Source of the DNA: Scytalidium lignicola
Lineage: Eukaryota; Ascomycota; Leotiomycetes
Reading direction: 5' to 3'
NCBI GenBank assembly: GCA_002812745.2
Contig: NCSJ02000555.1
Coordinates: 1 to 17,695 of the forward strand
Length of the DNA stretch: 17,695 nt
Shown here: positions 1 to 8,118 of the stretch, piece after piece
Layout: the number at the start of each line of letters is the position of its first letter
How positions within the stretch are numbered: position 1 is the first letter of the stretch
Program-made: the position numbers and the translations under genes
Notes under the pieces: model-generated
The model's database searches: none
Told to the model about the DNA's origin: nothing
What the model saw: the letters and a program-made list of their open reading frames with translations, nothing else

Positions 1-30
1 GTCTGGTGGAAATGGAGGCAGTTATGCAAA
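1..30 (+). repeat. left terminal inverted repeat of the piggyBac-like element
   Basis: This is the 30-bp left arm, a perfect match to the reverse complement of 2164-2193. Position 31 (t) no longer pairs with 2163. Confidence 0.9.
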
Positions 31-138
31 TTGTGTAATTTATGCCAATTTATGCAAATCTGACAACCCCACTTCAATTTTAATGGTTCGGTAAAATTAN
101 TGCAATACCCCCCTGAACAGTTTTGTTAGCAAATTACT

Positions 139-2056
139 ATGTATTCTGTTCTTCCATGTATTGGACGCGTTCGCGTCTTGCATTTTAGGATTTTCGAAAA
201 CATTAGCTTTACTACCATGGATTTGATTTCACAGCTTGAATCATCTTTTGTTGATCAATTGCCAATAGAGGCAAAACTTAATCTTGAACCTCCTGAACCT
301 CCAGCTGACGAAAAGGAGCCCAAACCAAAGATTAAAGCTAGAGTTAATATATATACTAGCTTTGAACAAGTCCTGCAAGAGTTCTTACCTCTAGATGAGG
401 TATCTTTCGACCCATTTTCACCTGAAGAGTACCGCGGACCAAGAACTAAGTTATCAAAGGACTTTCCAAAGGCTGCTACTCCATTGGACTTTTTCTCCCT
501 TTATTTCACTAGGGCAATACTTCAAATTATTACTCGAAATACTAATCACTATGCAAACGCGCGATATCACCACCAAAAGGAGTTTCCACACAAGCGAGAT
601 TGAATACCCCTATTTCTTGAAGAATTATATATATTCCTTGGTTGTGTAGTATATATAGGTGTTTATAAAGAGCTTAACGTTGAATTGTATTGGAGTACTG
701 GAACTTACAACCCACAACATATATTGCCAGTACATATAAGCCTTGTCCGATTCCAGCAAATTCACCGTTTTCTTTATATATCGGATGCTACAGGCGATGT
801 ACTGGCTGGACGGACAAGCCCTACAAGTATTAGCAATCCAAATAACGATATATGGTGGTATAAATTAGAACCTTTAACTTCTAATCTCCGTCAGAGCTTT
901 ATGCAATATTATGAGCCAAGTTCAACAATGAGTGTTGATAAGTTAATGGTTTGGTGTTTTAGAAGATCTATCCATACATATAAGATGCCTTCAAAGCCCA
1001 TATCATAAGGATATAAACTATTTGGAGTAGCGGATCATGGTTATCTATACAATTTTATATGGAGTTCAAAAGCCTGGAGTATTATAAAAGTGTTCTGGAA
1101 GCCAGAATTGACTAAAACAAGCTCTCTGGTTCGGGAATTAGCTTTAAGTTTACCATGCCATCACATCACAATATATATGGACAATTACTTTTCATCAATT
1201 CCACTGTTTAAGGAACTCAGGGAATGCTAATTTAGAGCTGTTAGAACAACTAGACCTCATGCGCAACTCCCTCAGGTGTTCAAAATACTAAAAGACAAAT
1301 TTAAAAAGGAGCTTCAATGGAATACCCTTTTAACAAAGGTTATAGACAATACTCTTTGCTTAGCCTGGCAAGATAACAATATTGTTCTTGCTCTCACCAA
1401 TATTCATACTGTAGATACAACAGAAACGTTCAGAGATAAGGTTCGACGAAGACCAACTAAAACATCCACTTCAGCATGGCAAGCAAGAGCTCCCTTTGGA
1501 AATCAACCTACCAAGGAATTAGCTATTCCAGTGGTTATTGACGATTATAACCACTATATAGGAGGTGTTGATATTGCCAATCAATTCAAGGCTGAATATG
1601 AGACTCATAGAACAACCTTTCGTACTTGGTAGCCCTTATTTTACTAGATAGTTGATGTAGCAGTAGTCAACGCATACCGGCTTTGTATTTTACAACAAAA
1701 AGAAGCTAAAATCGAGCATCCTGTCACTTATTTAAGCTTCCGACAACAATTGTATATAGCCTTGTTGGACAATTCAAAGAAAGTTCGAGCTCTCCGGTTA
1801 GTATTAACTTTAACTCCATGTCGAACCTTTATCTCAGAATTCCACAGATGAACGCGAAATAAAAGAGGTTTCTGTGCTTGGTATGTATACAAATTAAAGA
1901 AGGAGAAGCTTCATACGAAGTTAGCTAATAAGGATACTAATCAACCTAAAAAAAAAGGCACGACAGTCAGTGTATGATTGTGATTTTTGTCGAGTACTAC
2001 TTTGTCGTGATCAGTCCTGTTAAGATGACTTTCATACTTTTAAAGTACCTAATTAA
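139..2056 (+). pseudogene. piggyBac-family transposase (DDE_Tnp_1_7), decayed
   Basis: One continuous frame can be followed from the ATG at 139 (or the better-placed accATGG at 217) to about 1950. It is interrupted by in-frame stops at 601 (TGA), 1006 (TAA), 1228 (TAA), 1630 (TAG), 1645 (TAG) and 1849 (TGA). Family landmarks are present: the YWSTG block after 685, first catalytic Asp in MSVDKLMV (codon 937), second in YMDNYFSS (codon 1180), third in GGVDIANQ (codon 1570), and the RTW.PLFY block. Near a run of nine A at 1948-1956 the frame shifts by one. The shifted frame then gives the Cys-rich tail typical of piggyBac (CDFC...LLC...SC), with a further stop at 2021. The stops are explained by C-to-T on one strand or the other (TGG to TAG/TGA, CAA to TAA, CGA to TGA), which suggests RIP. 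It would have been a nuclear cut-and-paste transposase and is not functional now. Confidence 0.88.
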
Positions 2057-2163
2057 TCACGTTTGCTGTGTTTTACTAAGAAAATAGTTTGAAAAATACT
2101 CCAATTAGATGTAACATACCCTTGTTGGCCAAGCCTCGGTAAAGTGCATAAATGCGGGTACAT

Positions 2164-2193
2164 TTTGCATAACTGCCTCCATTTCCACCAGAC
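2164..2193 (-). repeat. right terminal inverted repeat of the piggyBac-like element
   Basis: This is the 30-bp right arm, identical in reverse complement to 1-30. It marks the junction with the unrecognised coding remnant that lies to its right. Confidence 0.9.
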
Positions 2194-2199
2194 GAGGGG

Positions 2200-2474
2200 A
2201 TAGTATAAGGGTATGGAATATTCCATGTCGCCACTGCGCTGCACTTGATTCCAATCTTGCTAGCGCAATTCTAAGATTATACCCCCTGTATCTTGCTCCG
2301 GCTGCATAGAGCCCTCTTGGCGTTAAGGAGATTAATCAATTTGTCAGGGTGATCCAGCGCCAAGAGCGCTATATGCTCACGTTCCTTTGTGCATTTCTTG
2401 AAATAAAGATAAGAGAACCTCATCGACATCCACTTCAAATCAGAAATTAACGTGCGTGCGGTATAGTGGTCCAC
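2200..2474 (-). pseudogene. unrecognised coding remnant abutting the piggyBac-like insertion
   Basis: From about 2474 down to 2277 the minus strand encodes an open stretch (VDHYTARTLISDLKWMSMRF and on, through LLALDHPDKLINLLNAKR). A stop follows. Moving by one base at the C5 run at 2282-2286 reopens a frame with protein-like content (YNLRIALARLESSAAQWRHG) that runs to about 2200, where the transposon begins. A plausible 3' splice site (ttttgcag) lies just upstream of the 2474 end, so this may be an internal exon. I do not recognise the family. The simplest view is a host gene or older transposon exon with a one-base frameshift, cut by the piggyBac-like insertion. Chance openness cannot be excluded. 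Confidence 0.35.
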
Positions 2475-2500
2475 TGCAAAACTTACTAATACTTTCCCTC

Positions 2501-2688
2501 TGTCAGAGGTAAGAGCGCTTAGTCAGGCTACTACTACGCATATGTTGCACGTTCAGAGTGTGTAACTGGCTATGTGACAGAGATGTACAGTACATTCAGG
2601 AGTGTGTGGAAATCCTTTCCTACACCCCGCAAGCTAGTGCCCTAACACCTGATTGGTTACAGCCATTACATAAGCACGATTCCTGACA
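2501..2688. mobile_element. MITE of the TGTCAG family, copy 1
   Basis: The ends begin TGTCAGAGGTAAGAGCGCTTA on the left and, in reverse complement, TGTCAGGAATCGTGCTTA on the right. The interior matches, in reverse orientation, the element at 11033-11224. Shared blocks include GTGCTTATGTAAT, AACCAATCA, ATGTACTGTACATC and GCGTAGTAG. It has no coding capacity, and no clear target duplication was seen. Confidence 0.65.
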
Positions 2689-2711
2689 AATAGGACTCTG
2701 GTCAAGAACTA

Positions 2712-3023
2712 GGGTACACTTAAATGCACACAAAATTGCCAGTTCCGCCTATGCTATTGGCTAGTAAGCGAAATAGCCCCTGCCATTGAAGGATTTGTAC
2801 AAGTTTACTGGATTTTAGCTATAAACAGCCTAAAACTTATTGAAATTGGGGTCTATAAAATATTCATAATATGCAACAACTACAGGTCACTATAGAATAT
2901 TTCTAATATCAGTATGCTTCAAGTTAAACTGTGTTTTATTGTTTTGGCGGCCGAAATCAGCCAATCAAAATTGGCGAATTTTGTGTGCATTTAGGTAAAC
3001 CGTGTGTGCATTTAAGTGTACCC
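2712..3023. mobile_element. TA-flanked mariner-type MITE (312 bp)
   Basis: Inverted ends begin GGGTACACTTAAATGCACAC at both termini (21 bp perfect), flanked by TA at 2710-2711 and 3024-3025. TA duplication is the hallmark of Tc1/mariner/pogo transposition. The right end carries a second, subterminal copy of the motif (ACCTAAATGCACACAAAATT in reverse complement, around 2972-2997), which actually matches the continuation of the left end better. The interior is AT-rich with no transposase, so it is a non-autonomous element. Confidence 0.8.
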
Positions 3024-3073
3024 TATTGAAAGCGATCTCCGTAATGGAAAATATCCTTAAGCTTATAACGTTA

Positions 3074-3489
3074 ATTCCTGGTCCACTGGAACACCCGGTC
3101 TACCGAAACACTGAAATTTACTGCAAAATCAACGAAAACTGCATATCAATAGCTCAACAAATATAAAATTATATTTAACCAAACTTTAAAATCAATTTAT
3201 TTATTTGATAATTAATAAGCATACAAATTTTGACATGTTTAGCATATATCATTTATGCTATATAATAAATTAGCATTGTGTTGAAGGTCTAAAATCTAAT
3301 CTAACCATATTACAAGCACTTAAACAAAAAATTGACTGGATATTTGAAATTAGATTAAAGTAATTAGCTATTTTGCCAAGAATTATTTTTTAAAACTGTG
3401 TAGTTGTTAAGTTTTTATAGATTGAATTTTCTCGATTTTGCAGTAAATTTCAGTGTTTCGGTAGACCGGGTGTTCGGTGGACCGGGAAT
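3074..3489. mobile_element. TA-flanked mariner-type MITE with long inverted ends (416 bp)
   Basis: The left arm (3074 to about 3130, beginning ATTCCTGGTCCAC) and the right arm (about 3431-3489, reverse complement beginning ATTCCCGGTCCAC) match over roughly 56 bp, with two substitutions and a one-base indel. The inner part (ACCCGGTCTACCGAAACACT and onward) is identical. TA dinucleotides flank both sides (3072-3073, 3490-3491). The roughly 300-bp core is very AT-rich and non-coding. The family is different from that of the neighbouring 312-bp MITE. Confidence 0.8.
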
Positions 3490-3493
3490 TACA

Positions 3494-3590
3494 ACCTTCC
3501 TTCGCTTTATGTAACCAGCACCCTGACAGCCATTTACAATTCTTTTACTTAGTGTCGAGGTACTGGTTGCACAGAGTGAAAGAAGGTTAG
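3494..3590. repeat. imperfect inverted repeat (hairpin) next to the MITE
   Basis: AACCTTCCTTCGCTTTATGT followed by AACCAGCACCCTGAC pairs imperfectly with GTCGAGGTACTGGTTGCAC followed by AGAGTGAAAGAAGGTT. Arms are about 35 nt with several mismatches, and the loop is about 27 nt. It starts two bases after the TA flank of the 416-bp MITE. It may be a further tiny foldback element or an old promoter or terminator hairpin. Confidence 0.45.
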
Positions 3591-3599
3591 TAGGTCCAA

Positions 3600-4850
3600 G
3601 GTGTAGCCCCTGTATATTAGCTGTTAAGTCGACAGTTACTTAACAGTAATAGATTCTAAGAAAAACAACTAAATACAAATTGATCTCTGATCCTTTAATA
3701 CATAGGAAAAGCACCCATTTTACAGTAGTAGGCCTCCTGCTAAGACGCTAGGCAAAAGTTGGCTCAATTTCCTTTGCCCAGGTCCACGTGACCGTGCACC
3801 CTAACAATGGCCAGGCTCTTCAAACTCTCGGAAGACATGTTACTAAGGATAACTTGTGGAATCGGGCGGACACGAAAACACAAAACCTTTATTGTGTAAA
3901 GCTCTTGGTATAAGAAGTCTGTTTTGTGTAAGTGGCCTTGGATAGATTGGCATGTAACCTTGTGACAGTGAAAAGTGAGTTATGAAAGATGCCTCTGAAC
4001 CTGGGGCCATTAAAGGATAGATTGGAGGATAAGTATTAAACTCTTTACTAAATGATCAAGGTCTCAGCTTATCTTGACTAGCTTATAAGAGGATATATGG
4101 TTAAATTTGCAGTTGATGCTGTATAGTACTGTAAATCGTGGATGTGATCGTTACATCATGAAAAGACGGTGTTTACCCGCTAGCATTATTATGAGCTTAT
4201 AGGCGGAAGGCGTTGGCTCGGGTATCTAGCAAATATTCTCTTTAAGTCAGGGCTAGTAAAGATATAGCCAGGAAATATCGATGAGAGCTTTTGTCTTTTA
4301 TAATGAAGAAAGAGTAGTCGGCTATTAGATGAGGTTTGACTATGTATCCGCCTTAACAGAATGGGAGCAGCGGTGACCTTCAATATATAGCCAGCTAGTA
4401 AGCGTCGTGTATTAACAATTTAAAATGAACTCCTAACCTTACCTTATCTTACAGTCCAATCACAGTATGCCATTTTCCCTTGCTATCTTAAAGAGGCGGC
4501 CGGCATAAGAGATAAGCTAAGCTATATTGTTATTATATAATTATATTTATTTTAAATAATTTTATGTGTATTATAAGTTAATTGATGAAGGTCAAGGCTA
4601 ACTCGATTATAGCGTAGTTAAGATAATTCAAGCACAGGCTATCTGCACAATTTCCTATATAAAATTATCCTAATTACAGTGTAATCAAGGATGTATAATG
4701 TTAAGATATCAAACATTTAGTAGATATTATACAAGTTATATATCACATAAACAGCGGAAGATGATGTTAATTACTAAAAGATAATCTGTTGCATTTATAA
4801 AAGCCCGTATATTATTAACCCCCAAGCTCATGCTCCGCTAGCTCACGTAG
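3600..4850. other. intergenic stretch without recognisable genes
   Basis: I see no convincing coding region on either strand. Open stretches such as 4189-4383 (-) are short, have no family features and look random. From about 4520 to 4800 the sequence becomes strongly AT-rich. The 3' flank of the sulfotransferase-like gene (its stop is at 4852) lies at the right edge. Confidence 0.6.
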
Positions 4851-4851
4851 A

Positions 4852-5633
4852 TTATGTGTTTTTCATCTTGATCTGAGTCTCGCGGAAAAGATCGTCAAGC
4901 TTTTCGCGTTCTCCAGGCTGGCTTAATATGATATCTCTCACCTCAAACATTTTACTCCCAAAATTCACGCCACGGTTTGCATGTGGGTAGGGCACACCTT
5001 GGGGTACAGGCAGGCCCAAAAATTTACACAACGGAAGCCATCCCTGTCCTAAGCTAAGAACAAGCAGCTGTTTCTCAGGAACAGTCCTTTTCACGTACTC
5101 AATATGGTCCGTGAACTGCTTAATCATAGCCTCTTTGTCTGGATAATTTTTTAGTACGCCTTGCTTAACAACGGAGCGTGCCATCAGCCGCGTATTCTGC
5201 ATTCTTTCGGGCCACTTTTCCTGTGGGTCCATCGGCCAGTCACGGATAGTCATGCCAACTGATTTGTACCATTCTTCCGGGTCACGAACAGTCAAGATGA
5301 TTTTGGCGTCTGGGTACTTGTGCAAGAGATCTTCCCAGAAGGCAGCCGCAGGCCAATCAACTGCTGCATCGTACTTATTGAAAACAAGATCCCAGTCGGG
5401 ATGGAAACCTTCATCGAAAGCTCTTTTGAACATAGATGGATCTTGGTCAGGGTCGATGATGACCTTCTCCATATGGTGGCATGGTAACCTATACATCAAC
5501 ATTAGCAACAAATTCCGTCTTTTCCTTAAAGAATTAGAGGGTTATAATTATACCCTAAGTAGTCCAGCGCTTCGCAGAGACTGAGCGTGCCTGTGCGACC
5601 ATAGCCTGCACCAATGATTTTAAGAGGAGCCAT
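4852..5633 (-). CDS. Sulfotransfer_4-type P-loop protein (sulfotransferase-like), two exons
   Basis: Exon 1 runs 5633-5554 and exon 2 runs 5488-4852. The 65-nt intron (5553-5489) has GTATAA and TAG ends and a TGCTAAT branch-like site. The join is phase-consistent, giving YLG-LPCHHMEK and 238 residues, the family's usual size. The start at 5633 places MAPLKIIGAGYGRTGTLSL, the 5'-phosphosulfate-type P-loop, at the very N-terminus as in relatives. Other family marks are AAVDWPAAAFWEDLLHKYPD, KIILTVRDPEEWYKS and the C-terminal GWLPLCKFLGLPVP block. These fungal proteins are related to PAPS-dependent sulfotransferases; the substrates of most members are unknown. It is probably cytosolic, with no signal peptide or membrane segment. 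It has no disruptions, unlike its transposon and NRPS neighbours. A role in modifying the NRPS product is possible but only suggested by proximity (NRPS about 6.4 kb away). Confidence 0.88.
5489..5553 (-). other. intron of the sulfotransferase-like gene
   Basis: This 65-nt intron follows Gly27's first two bases (donor GG|GTATAA, acceptor GTATAG|GTTACC). Reading through it gives a stop after NPLIL, whereas splicing restores the conserved LG-LPCHHME junction. Confidence 0.85.
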
Positions 5634-5793
5634 TTCCTTAAAGTATTCGTGACAAAAAGTGAGATCAAATAGATTACTAAGGCCTGGAAGACAAAGCAGG
5701 TAAAGCATTCAGGAACAATGATTCTTGAACTTCATTTCACTTAAGTAAAGATCTGAGATACTTTCGAGCAAACGAAGGACCCGACCACGTACC

Positions 5794-6009
5794 CTAATCA
5801 GTGGCAATGGGGCAACGTCTGCATGTCCATTTTTCTAGTCTCGCATAAATATGACTCATTGTTCTGTGACCAACTCCTGCATATCCTGCACTCTTCGTTG
5901 GTTTTGTAGTGTGCAGATTGAGCCTGACCAACTCCCAACTCCTATTTCTTCCCGCTATGCAATCGATTACTGAACACGAATCGAACCTGTTACCATAATA
6001 AGTTAGCAT
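5794..6009 (-). pseudogene. probable Tc1-like transposase N-terminal helix-turn-helix relic
   Basis: The translated stretch contains ELVRLNLHTTKPTKSAGYAG followed by VGHRTMSHIYARLEKW. This resembles the N-terminal helix-turn-helix of fungal Tc1-type transposases, where a G-V-x-x-R-T-[VI]-x-x-I-Y-x-R-A pattern is common. The usual continuation (ERGFDP-like) is degenerate and no DDE domain follows, because the sulfotransferase-like gene starts at 5633. It is therefore at best a truncated 5' fragment. The assignment rests on remembered family patterns, not on a search. Confidence 0.35.
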
Positions 6010-6035
6010 ACAAAGAGTCAGTATTCTTTTTCAAT

Positions 6036-6071
6036 AGAAGGGGAAAAAAGAAGAAGAAGAAAAAGAAAAAG
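6036..6071 (+). repeat. 36-nt polypurine tract (GAA-rich)
   Basis: An uninterrupted run of A and G, with GAA triplets in its second half. It is a simple sequence between the transposase relic and the repeats at 6296-6366. Confidence 0.8.
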
Positions 6072-6295
6072 TGAGACTTAATATTGAAGATTCAATTGAA
6101 ACAATGATGCAAGACAAGTAAGATCTGGCACACCGCAGAACCCTGAAGTCGGGTCTCGGAACNTTTTTTTGCATGGGGCTGTTTGATCGGCTTTTTTTCC
6201 TTATCAAACAATGTAGAATCTAATTCCGAAGGCGTACATCACGCCACGTATTAGTATACAGTCTTGCAAAATCCACTTCTCGAGTCCTAAAATTC

Positions 6296-6366
6296 AGTAC
6301 ACTACTGATAGATAGTACAGTAAAATAAACTTCCGCAGTGTACTACAACATAGTACAGTAACTAAA
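6296..6366. repeat. repeated TAGTACAGTAA motifs, possible subterminal transposon repeats
   Basis: ATAGTACAGTAA-type motifs occur at about 6313 and 6349 in direct orientation. AGTACACTACT and CAGTGTACTAC occur between and beside them in related form. They lie on the 5' side (minus strand) of the Tc1-like helix-turn-helix relic, where such an element would carry transposase-binding repeats. I found no matching inverted end on the other side. Confidence 0.3.
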
Positions 6367-6480
6367 AAATAGCTAGAGAAATCTCGAGGATCCCGGGTTA
6401 ACAGTGCATAGTCACTGCAAAGCAGCTGCTGATTCTAAAATGCAAGACTCCTCATGCTGATCCTTAGTCTCTATTGGTTA

Positions 6481-6648
6481 TCCACTTACAGGAATGAAAG
6501 CTGTCTAAAAAGCATTAAGAGGGGTGGTGCTTACAACTCTGTTTTCCCAGACGGAGTTGTGGAGTGCTTGGGAGCCTTTCATACTATAACAGCAATCCAC
6601 GGGTACAACTGGACCAGGGATCAATTGTGGGAATATTTTAGTAATTAG
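6481..6648 (+). CDS. unrecognised short ORF, possibly a terminal exon
   Basis: The open frame ends at the TAG at 6646-6648. It could begin at the ATG at 6454, or be an exon following a plausible 3' splice site (ccacttacag, ending about 6492). The peptide has ESCLKSIKRGGAYNSVFPDG followed by VVECLGAFHTITAIHGYNWT, with two cysteines and mixed composition, and does not look like random AT-rich translation. I recognise no family, and no upstream exon could be identified. It may be a gene fragment or chance. Confidence 0.18.
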   Translation, partial: STYRNESCLKSIKRGGAYNSVFPDGVVECLGAFHTITAIHGYNWTRDQLWEYFSN

Positions 6649-6649
6649 C

Positions 6650-8118
6650 TGCCAAGAGTCAGTAGTGAGGGAGCTATACATGTAATTGAGGTCATTAACT
6701 TAAGTTCAGAGATGACTGAGAATCTGTACAGAATCAGTAAGAGTGTTGCTTCTATCGCGACGTATTAAGAGTCTTTGAAGGTGTTTCCTTTTTTGAACTG
6801 AGAATTCGTGCATGCGATATAAACCAGAGGGGGAAAAAATGCGGTGTATGAAATATTCATGTAATACATAGAGGTTACCAGAATAAATTGGACCCCATTT
6901 AATCAAAAGGCTCAGTCTAAGAAAGAGTTCCAGTCTTTATTTCGTACATGAATATGATCCAGACCTCGCTGTGGCATTAAGGTAGCTAGCTAATCGGGGC
7001 GTTCCAGAATTCATGTGAAAATTATCATCATTACTGTTGTTTACTTTATTTGAATCTATAGTAAAAATATAATATTTTCATTGTTTAGCCACTCTTTGTT
7101 GTTTAGTAAACATTTTTCTCTTTTTGCAACTTTTTATAAGGTTTTACAATTGCAAAGCTTCAGCCGATGGACCCATCTCATGCTTTGAAATTCTTACAGA
7201 TCTGCAACTGCACGACCGTACTGTCATTAATACACCGCCCCTTTTATCTACCTAACCTGAATGCAGTAGGATAGCAGAGGAAACAATTCCTAATAGGATT
7301 TCCGTGATGAACAATTCTAAGCTAGCTCTTCGGTATATTTGCTTTTGCTGTCTTTGTTTCACTTAATGCAGCTTCATAATTGTTCTTGGAGAACCATGGT
7401 TGATGTGATACATACAGGGAAATTAAAGAATTTTAGCTGATCGTCCCTGAAGAGCCGTGGTTGATCTGATACATAGAGAAACACAAAGAAATATGAAGGG
7501 AGGAGATAAGTTGGTTGAAATCCTTGTTTTGACTATACTATATAAAATGAAGTATTGATCGCCGATGTGGTAAATTGAACCCCTTGCTATTTCGAATTTC
7601 TTGTGCTGTTATAGACGGAGCCCTAGGTCGTAGCACAGTGAATCGCAGTCGAGGAGGTGATTACTCGAAGGGTGGCGTGGGTAGGTACTCCAGTGTGTAT
7701 TCAAAATAGTTCCTGAGGAACCATCTCGGTTCCCTGACCGTATGATACTTTACGCACGTGACCTGCTAACCGAAACTATTGTGATCTACACTGTACACTC
7801 GACGTCTCCTTGCCAGCTCTTGTATATAAGATTATAAAAATTGTTCTTTGAAAAGATTTAAATATTATATAAATACTTAAATTATTTATTCTAATTAAAA
7901 TATAATTTTATTATATTTATTTATTGTTATGGGCGTTGCCCTAAGTTATAGGCAATGAATCATAATTACAGAGATGGCGAAATAAGGCAACGCGTGGTAT
8001 TGACTAATTTGCGTGCATATAAGTAAGTACTTCATGTTTATAAATGATACCTTTTATCTCACAGTCATCTATTGATATACAAGTATTGAGGGCTTTTACA
8101 CAGTGAAGGGTAGAATCA
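6650..8118. other. non-coding stretch, includes upstream region of the MFS gene
   Basis: No convincing gene on either strand. It holds a diverged direct repeat (GGTTGATGTGATACATA at 7398 and GGTTGATCTGATACATA at 7459, offset 61). A CACGTG palindrome lies at 7755-7760. A very AT-rich block spans about 7825-7925. An 8-bp inverted pair GCGTTGCC (7933-7940) and GGCAACGC (7986-7993) lies 125-186 bp before the MFS start codon. The last two could be promoter elements, but this is only positional. Confidence 0.5.

Larger units (their letters stand above)
1..2193 (+). mobile_element. piggyBac-like DNA transposon, inactivated copy
   Basis: The first 30 bases (beginning GTCTGGTGGAAATGGAGGCA) recur exactly as a reverse complement at 2164-2193, and the DNA between encodes a broken piggyBac-family transposase on the plus strand. 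Length (about 2.2 kb), one transposase frame and terminal inverted repeats fit a complete element. piggyBac elements normally duplicate TTAA. The base after 2193 begins GAGG, and the left flank lies outside the window, so the exact outer ends and target duplication cannot be confirmed; the true termini may extend a little beyond the repeats seen. The left end also carries subterminal repeats of TTATGCAAAT. Confidence 0.85.

Noticed and set aside
2053..2244. 63-codon minus-strand ORF
   Set aside because: It spans the piggyBac right terminal repeat and antisense transposase sequence, so it is not a gene.
4189..4383. 64-codon minus-strand ORF
   Set aside because: Composition and lack of motifs or splice context make it indistinguishable from chance.
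5252..5584. 110-codon plus-strand ORF
   Set aside because: Antisense shadow of the sulfotransferase-like exon 2 and intron.
5970..6000. tRNA-like T-arm (GGTTCGATTC on the minus strand)
   Set aside because: Only the T-loop resembles a tRNA. No acceptor, D-arm or anticodon arm could be folded around it, and the T-stem has a mismatch.
6706..6906. 66-codon minus-strand ORF
   Set aside because: No recognisable motif, no neighbouring exon and random-looking composition.
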